Assembly: GCA_036320915.1 (NCBI GenBank)
Contig: JAXBDG010000018.1
Span: 1,230,297-1,294,296 of the forward strand
Origin: Linnemannia elongata
Lineage: Eukaryota; Mortierellomycota; Mortierellomycetes; Mortierellales; Mortierellaceae
DNA length: 64,000 nt
Direction: 5' to 3'
Position numbers and translations under genes: made by a program. Positions within the stretch are counted from its first letter, which is position 1. Each line of letters starts with the position of its first letter. Shown here piece after piece: positions 47,801 to 58,450 of this stretch. The notes under the pieces are model-generated. The model saw only the letters and a list, made by a program, of their open reading frames with translations, did not search any database and was not told where the DNA came from.

Positions 47801-50462
47801 AAATGTAGATCCGAATATGCCTAAGGAACCCAGCAGAGCGAGGCTGAAAGCCATCCAGGCCGTAACAAAGATGCTCCTGGAATCGCCCAAGCTTGAGCAA
47901 CCACTGGATGTAAACTGGGTTCGCAAATCGACCAATCGACCAGATGACTTCACCCAGTCAGAGTGCGAGGCTATTGTTCGGATCGTTGAGGCACTGACAG
48001 ACTATGTTCCCAAACGTCGGATGAAGAAGGAAGGCGGAACGTCCCCACCAGAGTACAACGCCGCAACTATGATACGTGTAGTCTTGATATCCAACACGTT
48101 ACTTCGGTACACTGGCTACGCCACCTTTGCCAGAAATTACGCCCCTGTACCATCAGTCTCGACCCTCCATCCAATACCTTTGGGCGCGGCAGCACTCTAT
48201 GAAATCCTTTGCTCTAACACCGCGTACCACTTTGACGCCAGGATTAACGACACCCGTCTCATTTCATCAGTGGAGCATGCAAACAAAAATCAATCTACCG
48301 TCTTTGGGAATTTTTTCGACATGGACAAGGTCTACGGGATTTGTTCAAACTACGGCTTGCATTTTGCTGACAGATAAGTGTTATAGAATGAATTTGTGGT
48401 AGTTACTGAAAAAGACCAAAAAGAAAAAAAAGAAAAAAAAAAAAAAAAAAAAAGAAAACAGCAACCTAACGTTTCATTCCTTCTTCTTTTAGGATGACAT
48501 ATATTAATCCCTATACTGTCCGTATCCTGGGTGAGGTGGTGCCTGCTCATCAAGGCCGTGGTGGAAATCCGATTATCAGTGACTTGGATGAAGCTAAGAA
48601 GGACAAGACCCGTAAATGGACGGGCCGCGATTGGGGTCGCGAGGGGTCTCGCACAGGAATATCGCAAGAAGCTGCTCGTGAGCGTTTGGTTGACATCGAG
48701 AAGGATCTGCAGGAGATGGAAAGTTTGCAGGAGGAGAAGAGACAAAAGTGGTTGAAGGCCGATCAAGATCGATACGAACTCTCTGTTCATGAGCGAGTGT
48801 TATCAAAGACCGGGCGACAAGAGCATGGCTCGGAAAAGATGGTTAAGGCTCCCAGAACCGCGCAACAGCAACAGGCGTACCAAGATCTCTTCCAGGCAAG
48901 AAGGACAGCGGAGATATTGTTTCTGGACTGGCTCAAGGACGACTCTCGCATGAGAGACTTGCGTGCTACCCGGTACGCGCTTCAAAAGATCGCCAAGACC
49001 CGTCCCAACACAAGCCTGCCCAGCCCAACGCCTCCTCCGACCCAACCGACCTGGACTAATCCATGCGCAGAAAACAAGACCGAGAGTATTCGAATTGACT
49101 ATCTACTACATGGAGTCGCGAACGCGGAGTCAAGTTCTGGCACCCCCCGTGGTATTGCGCTCACCTCGGATGATCCCGGTTTATGCACGCTCAACACCTA
49201 TGCAAATACAACATTATCCAAAGTCACTCAAGCTATTCGGCAATATTCTGTTACAACCCGCAATCGCTTTGACCTTCTCCCTGGTAACTATCGAACGCGA
49301 TTATGAACATTTGAACAACGTCTTGCATTAAATCCTTGGTAGATTGGGAATGCTAATAAGCAATATCTTTATTCCTTTCTCTTTTTGCAAGTTGTGGATG
49401 ATATCGTCGACCAGAAGCCTCACGAAGAGCAGGAACGAGATCTGGCGGTTCTCCCGCCTACCTTCACAGTAACCGCGCCGCTGCTCAACGATTTGACTTT
49501 TTCGAACAAAAACCAGAAAACCCGGGAAAAGAAGCTCGCCGCCGATACCCCAAATGCGATCGCTACCCGAGCAGCACACGCGGAACTGTCGAGCAACTCG
49601 ATCAAGAGAGCCCTCACACTAGATGCTATCGATTCTGCTCAGGAAGTTCGTCGGGGTGCTCGTCAGGCCTGTCGTGAGTTTGAGGGAGGAATGTGGCGTC
49701 TGAGGGATTTGCGGGACCAAGAACTCAGAACGAAGCGTGTGTACGCAACATTGGCCGCCGATCAACGATCCAATGCAAAGGAGGCTGTCATCAAGGAGTT
49801 GAAGGGTGAAGTCGATGTCAACAACACAATCATCGACCCCAGAGGTAAGGAAACATTTGCTTGAGTGAAATGAGGGCATATGTTTGACTGCGTGCTACAT
49901 AATCCATTTGACTGACAAAAATAACCTTTTCAAATTCTTTGCTCTCATAGCACCCACAACCATTCCTCGCAAGAAGGATGTGGCTGTTGTCGTACTCCAT
50001 GGAGCAGCTGGGACTGCAGTCGGGAGCAGGATAAAAGGGCACCAGAAGCGGGGCGGATCCAAGTTGACAAAAGAGCATCGAAAGTATGGGACTGTCGCGC
50101 ATACCAACGAAAACCGCACAAGTCGCATATGTTCTGGTTGCTTTGTGCCCGTCTTTCTTTCCCGTGGGCAAAGAGTCCGAGATGGAGAGTCCAAAACCGT
50201 CAGGCTCAATGGATCGGTAGACTGCAAAAACCCAACGTGCCCACGAAGACGAGCAGGCAATGGAACAATGGGCCGGGATGCGAATGCCGCTAACAACATC
50301 GCCATCTCCGGAACATCCATCCTCCTTTCAGCCGACCACTCCGCCCTCCCTCCCTATCGTCCCTTCTCACTCCCCACTAACAACACCAGCAGCATGCTGG
50401 ACGACTTTTCACCCCAAATCCACCCACTAGGATGCGACAAGGGACTGTCTTTTAGTAGATAG
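44829..50462 (+). CDS. Fanzor (eukaryotic TnpB-like, predicted RNA-guided nuclease), eight exons, about 1,626 aa
   Basis: Exons join in phase: 44808-44900 (first ATG 44829), 44998-45842, 45941-46622, 46733-47693, 47809-48373, 48493-49283, 49392-49844 and 49951-50462. The C-terminus carries TnpB/Fanzor hallmarks: RuvC-I-like SDDPGLCTL (near residue 1268), VAVVVLHGAAGTAVGSRIKG, NENRTSRICSGC (near 1508), a second zinc-ribbon pair CKNPTC and RuvC-III GRDANAANNIA (near 1565). The asparagine/glutamate before TSRICSGC matches the relocated catalytic Glu described for Fanzors. Upstream, GNFFDMDKVYGICSNYGLHFA resembles the Fanzor core. The first 530 residues match no family I can name. The intron after 48,373 begins AT instead of GT; unless spliced as AT-AG, translation stops at 48,375-48,377. 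The start is uncertain. Predicted function: nuclear, guide-RNA-directed DNA cleavage linked to transposition. Confidence 0.78.
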
Positions 50463-50773
50463 AGCAGTTGATATTCTGGTGTAAGAACTCGTTGGTGATT
50501 ATTCAATGTCCTTTCCTCCACTTAAACCATTTCTCTTGCTCCATACTTAATCTTTTTACAACATCTCATAGCTTGCATATTCAAGGAAATAATTACAACA
50601 AATGTCGTCTTTCCTGAGATTTTGTACAATGACTGGGTTACTTAAATAAAAAAAAAGAGAGAGAAGAGAAGAGACATGCTGGGGACGGAAAAGGAAAGGG
50701 CAAGAAGATCAAAATAAATATTAGTAAATACCACCACGATAATATCATTGTTTTATTTTTTTTTAACCCCCCT

Positions 50774-50803
50774 CCGCGAGCGAAGCCGCGGGTACTAGCT
50801 AGT
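50774..50803 (+). other. Hairpin followed by CTAG-T, possible Helitron-like 3' terminus
   Basis: About 310 bp past the Fanzor stop, CCGCGAGCGAAGCCGCGG (50,774-50,791) folds into a GC-rich hairpin with one bulged A and a GAA loop. Seven bases later comes CTAG (50,799-50,802) followed by T. Helitrons end in a short hairpin a few bases before CTRR and insert between A and T, so this arrangement fits. The CTAG is also part of a 12-bp palindrome, TACTAGCTAGTA. No matching 5' TC end was located, so the call is tentative. Confidence 0.3.
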
Positions 50804-50840
50804 AATTGCCAGAAAATACTTTCCACTCTGTAAATTTATC

Positions 50841-51235
50841 ATGCCAACAAATTTAACTAAAGCAAGTCAGCAAGATGTTGATAATTTTATCTATGAGAAG
50901 AATCTGGAGATTTGCCTGTATGTCTATTTGGAAGAATTCCTGGATTATCATCGTAATCTCTTTCCACAAGATATACATGGCATAGATTGGAAGCATCCTA
51001 TAAGGCCATCCGTTACTTGCTAGTGAATACTTGGTTAGGAAAAAGTGAGAGGTTAAACTCCTGCCTTTTAAAGCTAACTCATGCTTTTAACAATGGCTCC
51101 ATCGAACGACTCTTGTAGACAATACTTTAATAATGGGCTTTGCCAAGTTTTCCAAGCTTTTCTATGACTCTATAATATTTTGGAGTTTGCACAATAATGC
51201 AGATGACAAGGCTGAAGGAACGGAGATAGTAAATT
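50841..51235 (+). pseudogene. Degenerate subtelomeric gene pair, left half (interrupted by the hAT element)
   Basis: From the ATG at 50,841 the frame begins MPTNLTKASQQDV and matches the 88-93-aa proteins encoded at 58,036-58,302 and 62,137-62,418, but it stops after 60 codons. A second stretch (about 51,130-51,235) reads GFAKFSKLFYDSIIFWSLHN and matches the start of the larger protein at 57,477-57,964 and 60,405-62,102. Stops and frame changes separate the two. The hAT element cuts this second reading frame, which resumes at 56,284. Evidence is the sequence similarity within the window. Confidence 0.75.
51228..51235. repeat. Target-site duplication (left), AGTAAATT
   Basis: The 8-bp AGTAAATT precedes the hAT element and is repeated at 56,276-56,283 immediately after it. 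Confidence 0.9.
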
Positions 51236-51607
51236 CAGAGGGATACTACTGGATGAGAGGAGGTACCAATATCTTGACCTTTTGACCAATTGAGCAACAA
51301 GAGGTAAAATCTTTCATCGCAGTCACAGGTACAATACCTGTTGAGAAGTAAAATACTTGTAGGTTAGAGGTAAAAAATACTTGTTGCAAGAGGTATTTTA
51401 CTTCTCCGCTAGAGGTATTATACCCCATACTGAGCGGCATTCTGCCTCCCGCAGGTCGGTAGGAAAAATTAAGGAAATGGCACCCTGAATACAAGTAACA
51501 GCCACCATGGCATCTTCGTTCTTTTCTTCTCTGTTCTCTATCCTCTTCCTCTTCACCTTCCTTCCACCTTTCCCTCCTTCCTCTCGCACTCCTTTCCCCT
51601 CCTCTCT
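51236..51607. repeat. hAT left long terminal inverted repeat
   Basis: Inverted match to about 55,893-56,275. It includes subterminal motif copies such as AAGTAAAATACTT, GAGGTAAAAAATACTT and GAGGTATTTTACTT between about 51,310 and 51,425. Confidence 0.85.
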
Positions 51608-51816
51608 TTCCCATTTTTTTTCTTTCAAATATAACTAACAATCTCCTCACTCTTTGCATTTGAGGATTACCATCTTCTTCACGCGAGCCGCAAGCGCCTT
51701 CGTTTTTTTTTCTACCATGAGAAGCACAAACCAGGCTGCTGCTTGTTTTAAAAAGTTGCAGTTGTTCATTGCTCTTTTCATCCACCTCAACCAAGCATCT
51801 TTTTCTTATAGGATGA

Positions 51817-54800
51817 TCAGTGGTTTATTTTAGGTGCTGTAATCTTGGCAAAGTGTTTTTCTAAACTGTTATAGAAAATGACATAATAAAAGTTATTATC
51901 AGAGAGCTGGGACCGTCTCGCCGTATACACCATCCTCGCCTTGCTAAAAAGTCTCTCTGATTCAGAGGATGTGGCCTGAATCGTGAGATACATTCGTGCA
52001 ATGCAAGAAATGCTGACGAAGTTATCCACGCCCTCCATCATCCGCCAAAATGCAAGTGGATCTTCAAAATAAGCAACATTACGTGTCTTGCTTAAAAGCA
52101 GCGACTTATACGCAAGCACACAATACTCTGCATTCACCTGAGCAAGACGTAGCACGGCCTCCTCGCTAGCGTCACCAATTGGATTAAAGGTATTGTTGGC
52201 AAGATCGCACTTCCGCTTCTCAATCGCCAGATCCACTTGTCGTTGAATGATTGTTCTATAAACAAGAGTTTCAGCTCTCAATCGGTTGGTGGGTGCTGGC
52301 CGCGTTCTCTTGTAGGGCAGTTGGGCTGGAAGAAGGCCAAGGCTTGAAGATTGATCTGGGGTGTAATCTTGAAACGGATCGGAAGGATCAACCTGATCTG
52401 AAGCTTGAGGGGACACTTGGGCTTGGGCTCGACCGTAGAGACGACTTCTGGCGGGATCTTGTCCGACGCTCTGTGCTGTGGTTTCGGCGGCTGTGATGGG
52501 GCTTTGGTGGCTTCGGGCAGCATCGGCGGCATCTTCCGCAGCATGCTCGGAAACTTGATGGGCATTAACTCGATCCCAGAGCTCGTCTCCTGCACAGCCT
52601 GGATTGAAGTACATAGAGAGCAGCATCCCGTCCGAGATATCATCCCGAGGCCAGGCAGACTCGATCTGCGCTTGCAGCTTCATGTGCATGCTTTGCGCCA
52701 CCTCGGTCTGTAAGATAGCAACTGGTGGAAGTAGGTTATATACCTTTCTGCACACTTGGGAGATGGTGGAGTAACCAGACCCACCAATCCACTGTGTCAA
52801 CTCAGCATCTGGATACAAAAGCTCGATGATTTCGCCAAGGACATTCAACTCCTTGACCGAAAGCAGTTGGTTTTGAAACTCCTTGAACTTTCTCTCCTCC
52901 GATGGTACATCCCGTTTCAGTAATAGCTCCTGGGAAGTTGCTTCTAGTACAGCCCTGTAGCTGTAGACCCTTTCCACCAGATGGAGCTTTTGAGTTCCAT
53001 CTGGTGACATTGGCCGAAACAAAAAAAATATCATCGTCCATACTGTGAGGGAAGCTGACTGAAGGGACACCGTTGAGAGGAGGGGCATCGTTAACAGGAA
53101 GGGCACCGTTAACAGGAGGGGCATCATTGGCAGGAAATTGCCGTTTACAGGAGGGACAGCGTCACCGTTGGTTGAGAGGTTACTGCTGGCTGGAATGTCA
53201 CTATTGGCAATCGGGATAGCGACGCGCCTGGCAGAAAGAGCACCGTGCTTGTGGGTTGTCCAGTGTCGCTTGATGGCGGCTCTGGCTGTTGAGTTGCCGT
53301 TGAAAAAGTTGGAAATCCATATACACTTTTTCGCGATCACCGCAAAAGTCGGGGGTTTATCCCATGCTATATTAACACATCCTTGAAGCAGGTGGGATTG
53401 CAGGGTATCCAATGAGCTCCCAATCGATCCTCCTGTTCCCGCAGAGACTTTTTGATATGCTCCCTTGATCACTGGTCATGCCGGCCACCTTCCCCTCCAG
53501 AGACCACGCACCAATGGCTTTTTCTAATAATGATATTGTAGCAAAAGAATGGTTCGTAAGCATATGAGAACAAGGCAGAACTGATAAGGGAAACTGTCGT
53601 TCATAAGGAAACAAAAAAAATGTCAAAATTATTGTATCTTGCTGATTGCAGTTGTAAGAATGTCGGCGTTGACTTTGACGGCAAGGATTCTCTCCATGCC
53701 GATCACAACAGAAGACAGACGATGATCTCGGGTCATATAGTGAAAGGTTATCCCGAGATACTTTCGCTTGTTATGACCGGAGGTCCAACCGTCACCAGTG
53801 AGGGCCCCACTAGTGACGTTGCAGTGAAAATAATTCACAGTCTGCGCCTTCCGACTTTCAACAACCTGGCGCAGCCTGGACTTTAAGGTGGTAGTGCAGA
53901 GAAAACGGAACCTAGGGTTTAGCATCTGGCAGAGAGTCTTGAGGATCTTCGACGTGGCGGCAGAAAAAGGAACTCCCTCAACGGCAACAAGTCGCATGTG
54001 TTGATTTACGGCAGCGTCCTGCTGGCTATCGTTCCACAAAGATACAGCGCTGTCGGTCGTGTTGATAGATTTCTTGCTCCGCTTGGAACTGTTAGGAGTT
54101 TCAGGGTTGGAGAGCTGTCTCAAAGAGAGTGCGATCTTCTGCTGTGCCTGAAAGTGCTCGATGGCGTCGAGAATGCCAGGGTGCTGGGAGATGAGGTGAT
54201 TTCGACGAATGGTGTTCCCATGTGATGCGTGGGGATGATGACCGCATACCATCTCCACTCCATTGACAATTCGAGGAAGTAGACAGTGAAACTCTTCGTC
54301 GATCTTTCTATAGCAGAAAAGTGTTGAGCTAGTGGCTCGAAGAGATGGAAGCTTAGGAGGTGCCGGCTCCTTGCTCTTGCCGGTGGGCTTGGGAGATGGT
54401 TGCATGGTGGGCGTGTCCGACTCGGGTTTGTGGAGTAGCTCACGAATGGGGACAAGAGCCAATACCTTGAGTTTTGGAGGGGCAAGGATATTGCAGTCCT
54501 CAACGCTCGGAAGTTTGCCCAATGGGATGGAAGAATAGAGCTGGCGCCACTCCGGACAGCATGTCTTGTCTTCTTCCTGGAGAAGCTTCTTTGCCGCAAT
54601 ACGTTTCGGGTCAGATTCCTTCTCCAAATACCTGCCAACGGCGTCATAAACCTCTTGCGTCATGTTGGATTCGACTTCAAAGGAGGAAGCAGAAGTCGTG
54701 CTTGAGGAGGCCGCTTGAGACGTCGATGGAGTGGATGACCATGACGACGAGTGTTGGTTGACAGGGTAATAGGGAGCCGCAGTGTTGACAAAATGGCTGC

Positions 54801-55721
54801 CTTGAGGAGTACAATGGTTATGGTGTCCAGATGTCGCCTGATTGTAATAATGAGGCGAAGGTGTTGCCTGGTTGTAGTGGTAAGATGCCGGCGTGGACTG
54901 ATTGTAAAGGTGAGGTGAAAATGCCGCTTGATTGTACTGAGAAGGTCCAGGTGTTGTTTGATTGGGATAACGGGGTATAGGAGAGCCTTGAAAGTGGCTG
55001 GGTCCAATGGCGGTCTGAGGGGCATAGGCATATTCAGAAAAAGGCTGAAATTGAACAGGAGCAACAGTGGTCGTAGGTCCCTGCGTGGCACAGTTGGAAA
55101 ATGAAGTGGAACGAGTAAGTCTGGGGGGGGGAGCCATTCAATAATGTTGGAAGGTTTGCCCAGACGTGGTTCACTATCGGTGACTGGGAGACCTGCGGCG
55201 GAAGCATGGAGGAAGCCATGTTGCTTTGAGAGCGAGCAGGGGTGGTGTAGCCATCCTTAGTAGCGTAGTAAGGCGTCGGGGCTGTAGGTGAGTCAGCATT
55301 TGCGGTGCTAAAGGATGTACTATGCTCGATATGATGATCTACGGTCGGTCGAGTTGATGGTGGTCGCTTCCTAAGGCTAAAAGCCCCATCTCTCAAACCC
55401 TGCTGTGGTAGAGGTCGAGGAAGAGTTTTCCTGTTGGTCTGTGAACGCAAAAAGAGGTGGATTAATAAACGATTAAACAGCTGTAGGTTGCCAATACAAG
55501 CATAAAAATGAGGGAACTTACAGGAGACCCCAGCTCAAGTTCTTCCTCATCGTCGCTGATATCGATGTGTGCAACATTTTTGCCTTTGAAGGACGTCGAG
55601 GTCTTTGAAACGCGAAGCCAGCTGGAAGAGCCAGGCTCAGGCTCTCCAAAAGACTCAACAGATTCATCACTGTAATAGGACGTTTCTGAACCAACGTCCG
55701 AGTCATCATCGTCAAAGATGC
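51817..55721 (-). pseudogene. hAT transposase gene, probably inactivated by frameshifts
   Basis: Minus-strand coding runs from an acidic exon (55721-55522, FDDDDSDVGSETSYYSDE) through an exon starting at 55,438, a long frame 55137-53629 with a C/H-rich BED-like region and GDGWTSGHNKRKYLGITFHY, a stretch with WSLEGKVAGMTSDQG (about 53,560-53,400), and a final frame 53472-51817 ending in the hAT dimerisation motif TSSESERLFSKARMVYTARR. The exon starting 55,438 and the 55,137 frame are out of register across a run of nine C. The two frames overlapping at 53,372-53,472 are also out of register, and no good splice sites join 53,629 to the next segment. Transposition would need an active copy elsewhere. 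Confidence 0.8.
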
Positions 55722-55892
55722 CTATAGAGGGGAAGAGAAGAGCGGAAAGGGATGGAGGAGAGGATATGCGAAATGGAACAAGATACGACGTAAAACAAAA
55801 AAGGCGAAAGGATGGGCAGGCAACGTAATAAAGTGATGATGTCGTGAAAGGGAATGAAAGAAAGAGGGGGTAACAAAGTAAAGGCAAGGTGA

Positions 55893-56275
55893 GTGAAAAG
55901 AGAGAAGAGGGGAAAGGCGTTCGAGAGGAAGGAGGGAAAGGTGGAAGGAAGGGTGAAGAGGAAGAGGATAGAGAACAGAGAAGAAAAGAACGAAGATGCC
56001 ATGGTGGCTGTTACTTGTATTCAGGGTGCCATTTCCTTATTTCTTCCTACCGACCTGCGGGAGGCAGAATGTCGCTCGGTATGGGGTATAATACCTCTAG
56101 CGGAGAAGTAAAATACCTCTTGCAACAAGTATTTTTTACCTCTAACCTACAAGTATTTTACTTCTTCTCAACAGGTATTGTACCTGTGACTGCGATGAAA
56201 GATTTTACCTCTTGTTGCTCAATTGGTCAAAAGGTCAAGATATTGGTACCTCCTCTCATCCAGTATATCCCACTG
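55893..56275. repeat. hAT right long terminal inverted repeat
   Basis: Inverted counterpart of 51,236-51,607, with single-base differences and small indels between the arms. Confidence 0.85.
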
Positions 56276-56283
56276 AGTAAATT
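56276..56283. repeat. Target-site duplication (right), AGTAAATT
   Basis: Right-hand 8-bp duplication of the hAT insertion site. Confidence 0.9.
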
Positions 56284-56480
56284 ACATTGCTGAACTGCGG
56301 GATGCAGTTAACCAAACGCACTCGGATGCAGAGTCTGTAAGCCAACCCATTCTGGCAACCTTAAAGTTGGTATATTTCTCAGAACATATCTATAGAAGGC
56401 CAACATGTGTTTCTTGCAATCAAGGTTTCTTTGCATTACACCCGTCCAAAGAGAGTTGTGCTAATGTTGGCCGCTTCTAA
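56284..56480 (+). pseudogene. Degenerate subtelomeric gene, right half
   Basis: The frame cut at 51,235 resumes here with AELRDAVNQTHSDAESV and fades after about 45 codons. The match is to the AELRDALNHTELVVESV region of the copy at 57,477-57,964. The similarity ends near 56,410-56,480. Confidence 0.7.
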
Positions 56481-57476
56481 ACGAGAACTCGATCGTTCTG
56501 CATGATATAGATTTTGCGCATGATTGCAAGTACAATAAAAAGACACACTTTTTTCTCCGCCATCGGACCTTCCTTCTCACTTTCTACGTTGACCTTCTCA
56601 TTTAAGTCCCTTTACCCTCTCCTGCAATCTACCCTTAGAATCGTTACTTCTCATGCCCCCTGCGGGTTGCTCAACTGTCTGTTTCCTCATCGTTGGATTA
56701 GTATGGCCCTAGAGTGCGTTCACAAATTTGCCCCAAGGCCTCCGCAACCAAAATCGGCGCGCAAAGTACTCGTATGACTACAACTTCACGAGGATTGGAG
56801 CTCGACCATATCTGAGTGCAGCGATGAAAATACCAACGACTTCAACGATGACGAGGAACTGACTCAGTATATGCTTGAAATTGACGGTCTCATAGACAAA
56901 GAGGTCGATAGCTTGGATCTGACTGGTTAGGCGTTCGGCACTCGCCTCTACTGGTGGGATGGGGTGTTATAAACCCAACGGACAACAGATCTGTGCGGAA
57001 CGATAGACGAGCACCAATGCAGGATCCAAAGGTGTCCTTACCAACAAAAGGCACCACCCACGACAGAAGCCCCGTTCAAACCAGCAGACATACCATATGT
57101 TGATCAAGGTACCCACAACAAGTACCATTTGGGATTAGAGATTGCCTATGCTCCAGATAACCCCAATTGAAACGGAGGAAATTAATGGATGGTCTCAGTG
57201 ATGGTTCCTGGGGAACGACAGGACAAAGTGAGGGCGACGGGGAAAGGAGGCGCAGGGTCTGTTGGACAGAGATGATGAAGTTGAGAAGGAAAAGGAGATC
57301 GATATGTTGAATCGAAGGACATGTCGTGAACTTTCCAGAGAACACTTCTGCTGCCTCTGGAGGCACTGGTAGCATAGCGTTTGGGTCGTTGATAGATATG
57401 AACGTTGCTCAGTGCGCGTCTGTCATCGACTCTGAAAAGAAAAATGCCACTGTTGTTTTCCAGTTTGCAGCGGGGT
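56481..57476. other. Degenerate subtelomeric spacer
   Basis: No intact gene. A T/C-rich promoter-like stretch (about 56,540-56,640) precedes short open fragments, one of them acidic (about 56,815-56,938, with NDFNDDEELTQYMLEIDG and then a stop). These look like remains of an older element. No family is recognised. Confidence 0.4.
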
Positions 57477-57964
57477 GAAGTTTATCGACAGTACTATAAA
57501 GCTCTCTTGTAAATGAGGCAACACATTGGCCAAAATGTGTACCAATTTCTTTGCACGGGAGTAATCCAGTGACACCTTTATGGCGATATATCCTGGTGCA
57601 AATGCTTTCCCATCAAACGATCTTTGTAGCGTCTAAGCATCTGTCCCGAAAAGTATACATCTTCGTCACACTCTCGTAATTGGCCAGAGTAGGTTAGCTT
57701 TACAGACTCAACGACCAACTCCGTATGGTTTAGTGCATCGCGCAATTCAGCTACGTACTTTCCTATCACCGTTCCTTTCGTGCTGTCATCGGCGTTATTG
57801 TACAAGCCCCAAAACATCATGGAGTCACAGAATAGCTTAGAAAACTTGGCAAACCCGGTTTGTTCCTCGCTGCCTTCTGGTACGGACTTGAGCGTGCCAA
57901 CATCGGATAGCAAATGTGCTACCTGATTAAACGTGAAGTTGATGAGAGACTCGTGCGAGACCAT
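57477..57964 (-). pseudogene. Truncated copy of the Rep-like subtelomeric protein
   Basis: From an ATG at 57,964 (MVSHESLINFTFNQVAHLL) the frame matches the first 110 or so residues of the intact 565-aa protein at 60,405-62,102, including GFAKFSKLFCDSMMFWGLYN and GKYVAELRDALNH. It then shifts frame near 57,620, continues in another frame with SLDYSRAKKLVHILANVLP, and is lost near 57,477. About 70% of the protein is missing. Confidence 0.75.
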
Positions 57965-58035
57965 TGGTATATATGATATGCCTTTGTAGTAGTTAAAACT
58001 GCAATTTAACTTTAAAAAAGCTGCCCTGCTGCCTC

Positions 58036-58302
58036 TCACTTCTTTCTACGCATATATTCACCAGCTGCCTTCTCAGTGAGCAATCCATCTTCGCGTATTT
58101 TCTCACGGATGGCCTGATACGATGCTTTGAGTAATTTCTTTATGCCGTCAGTGCCGAACGTTGTGGCATCTTGTGGAAAGAGTTTGCGATGGTAATCCAG
58201 GAATTCACCCAAGTAGACAAACATGCACATCTCCAGCTTTTTGTCATAGATAAAATCTGCAACAACATCTTGCTGGCGTGATTTAGTTAAAAGTGTCGGC
58301 AT
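58036..58302 (-). CDS. Small conserved subtelomeric protein, copy B, 88 aa
   Basis: The intact frame starts MPTLLTKSRQQDVVADFIYD and ends GEYMRRKK. It is clearly homologous to the 93-aa protein at 62,137-62,418 and the broken copy at 50,841 (shared QQDVV, LE-C-YVYL, LLTxxAAGEYMR). It is Lys/Arg-rich with amphipathic helices and has no recognised domain. The downstream Rep-like partner is truncated, so this copy is probably a relic even though its own frame is open. Confidence 0.6.
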   Translation of the reverse strand: MPTLLTKSRQQDVVADFIYDKKLEMCMFVYLGEFLDYHRKLFPQDATTFGTDGIKKLLKASYQAIREKIREDGLLTEKAAGEYMRRKK

Positions 58303-58450
58303 GATAAAATGGGCGGGTGACGGTGTATGCTGGACAGCGGTTTAACATGTATGATAACGTCAATTGAGCCCTTGATAATGCCTGGTGTGGAACGTTTTTA
58401 CAAGAGTGCGTATGTGTAATGGAAAAGGCTGAAGGCGGGGGATCAGACCA

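Larger units (their letters stand above)
51236..56275. mobile_element. Complete 5,040-bp hAT-superfamily DNA transposon
   Basis: The element starts CAGAGGGATAC and ends with the complement of CAGTGGGATA, the CAG(A/T)GG-type terminus of hAT transposons. It is flanked by a perfect 8-bp target duplication, AGTAAATT, the hAT length. Inverted repeats extend about 370-380 bp inward at each end, far longer than the 10-30 bp usual for hAT, and contain repeated AAGTAAAATACTT/GAGGTATTTTACTT motifs. Inside, on the minus strand, is a transposase gene with a recognisable hAT dimerisation region. It is inserted in a degenerate subtelomeric gene copy. Confidence 0.92.

Noticed and set aside
56514..56777. 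87-codon frame in the degenerate subtelomeric spacer
   Set aside because: It coincides with a T/C-rich promoter-like tract and has no paralogue among the other subtelomeric copies in the window.
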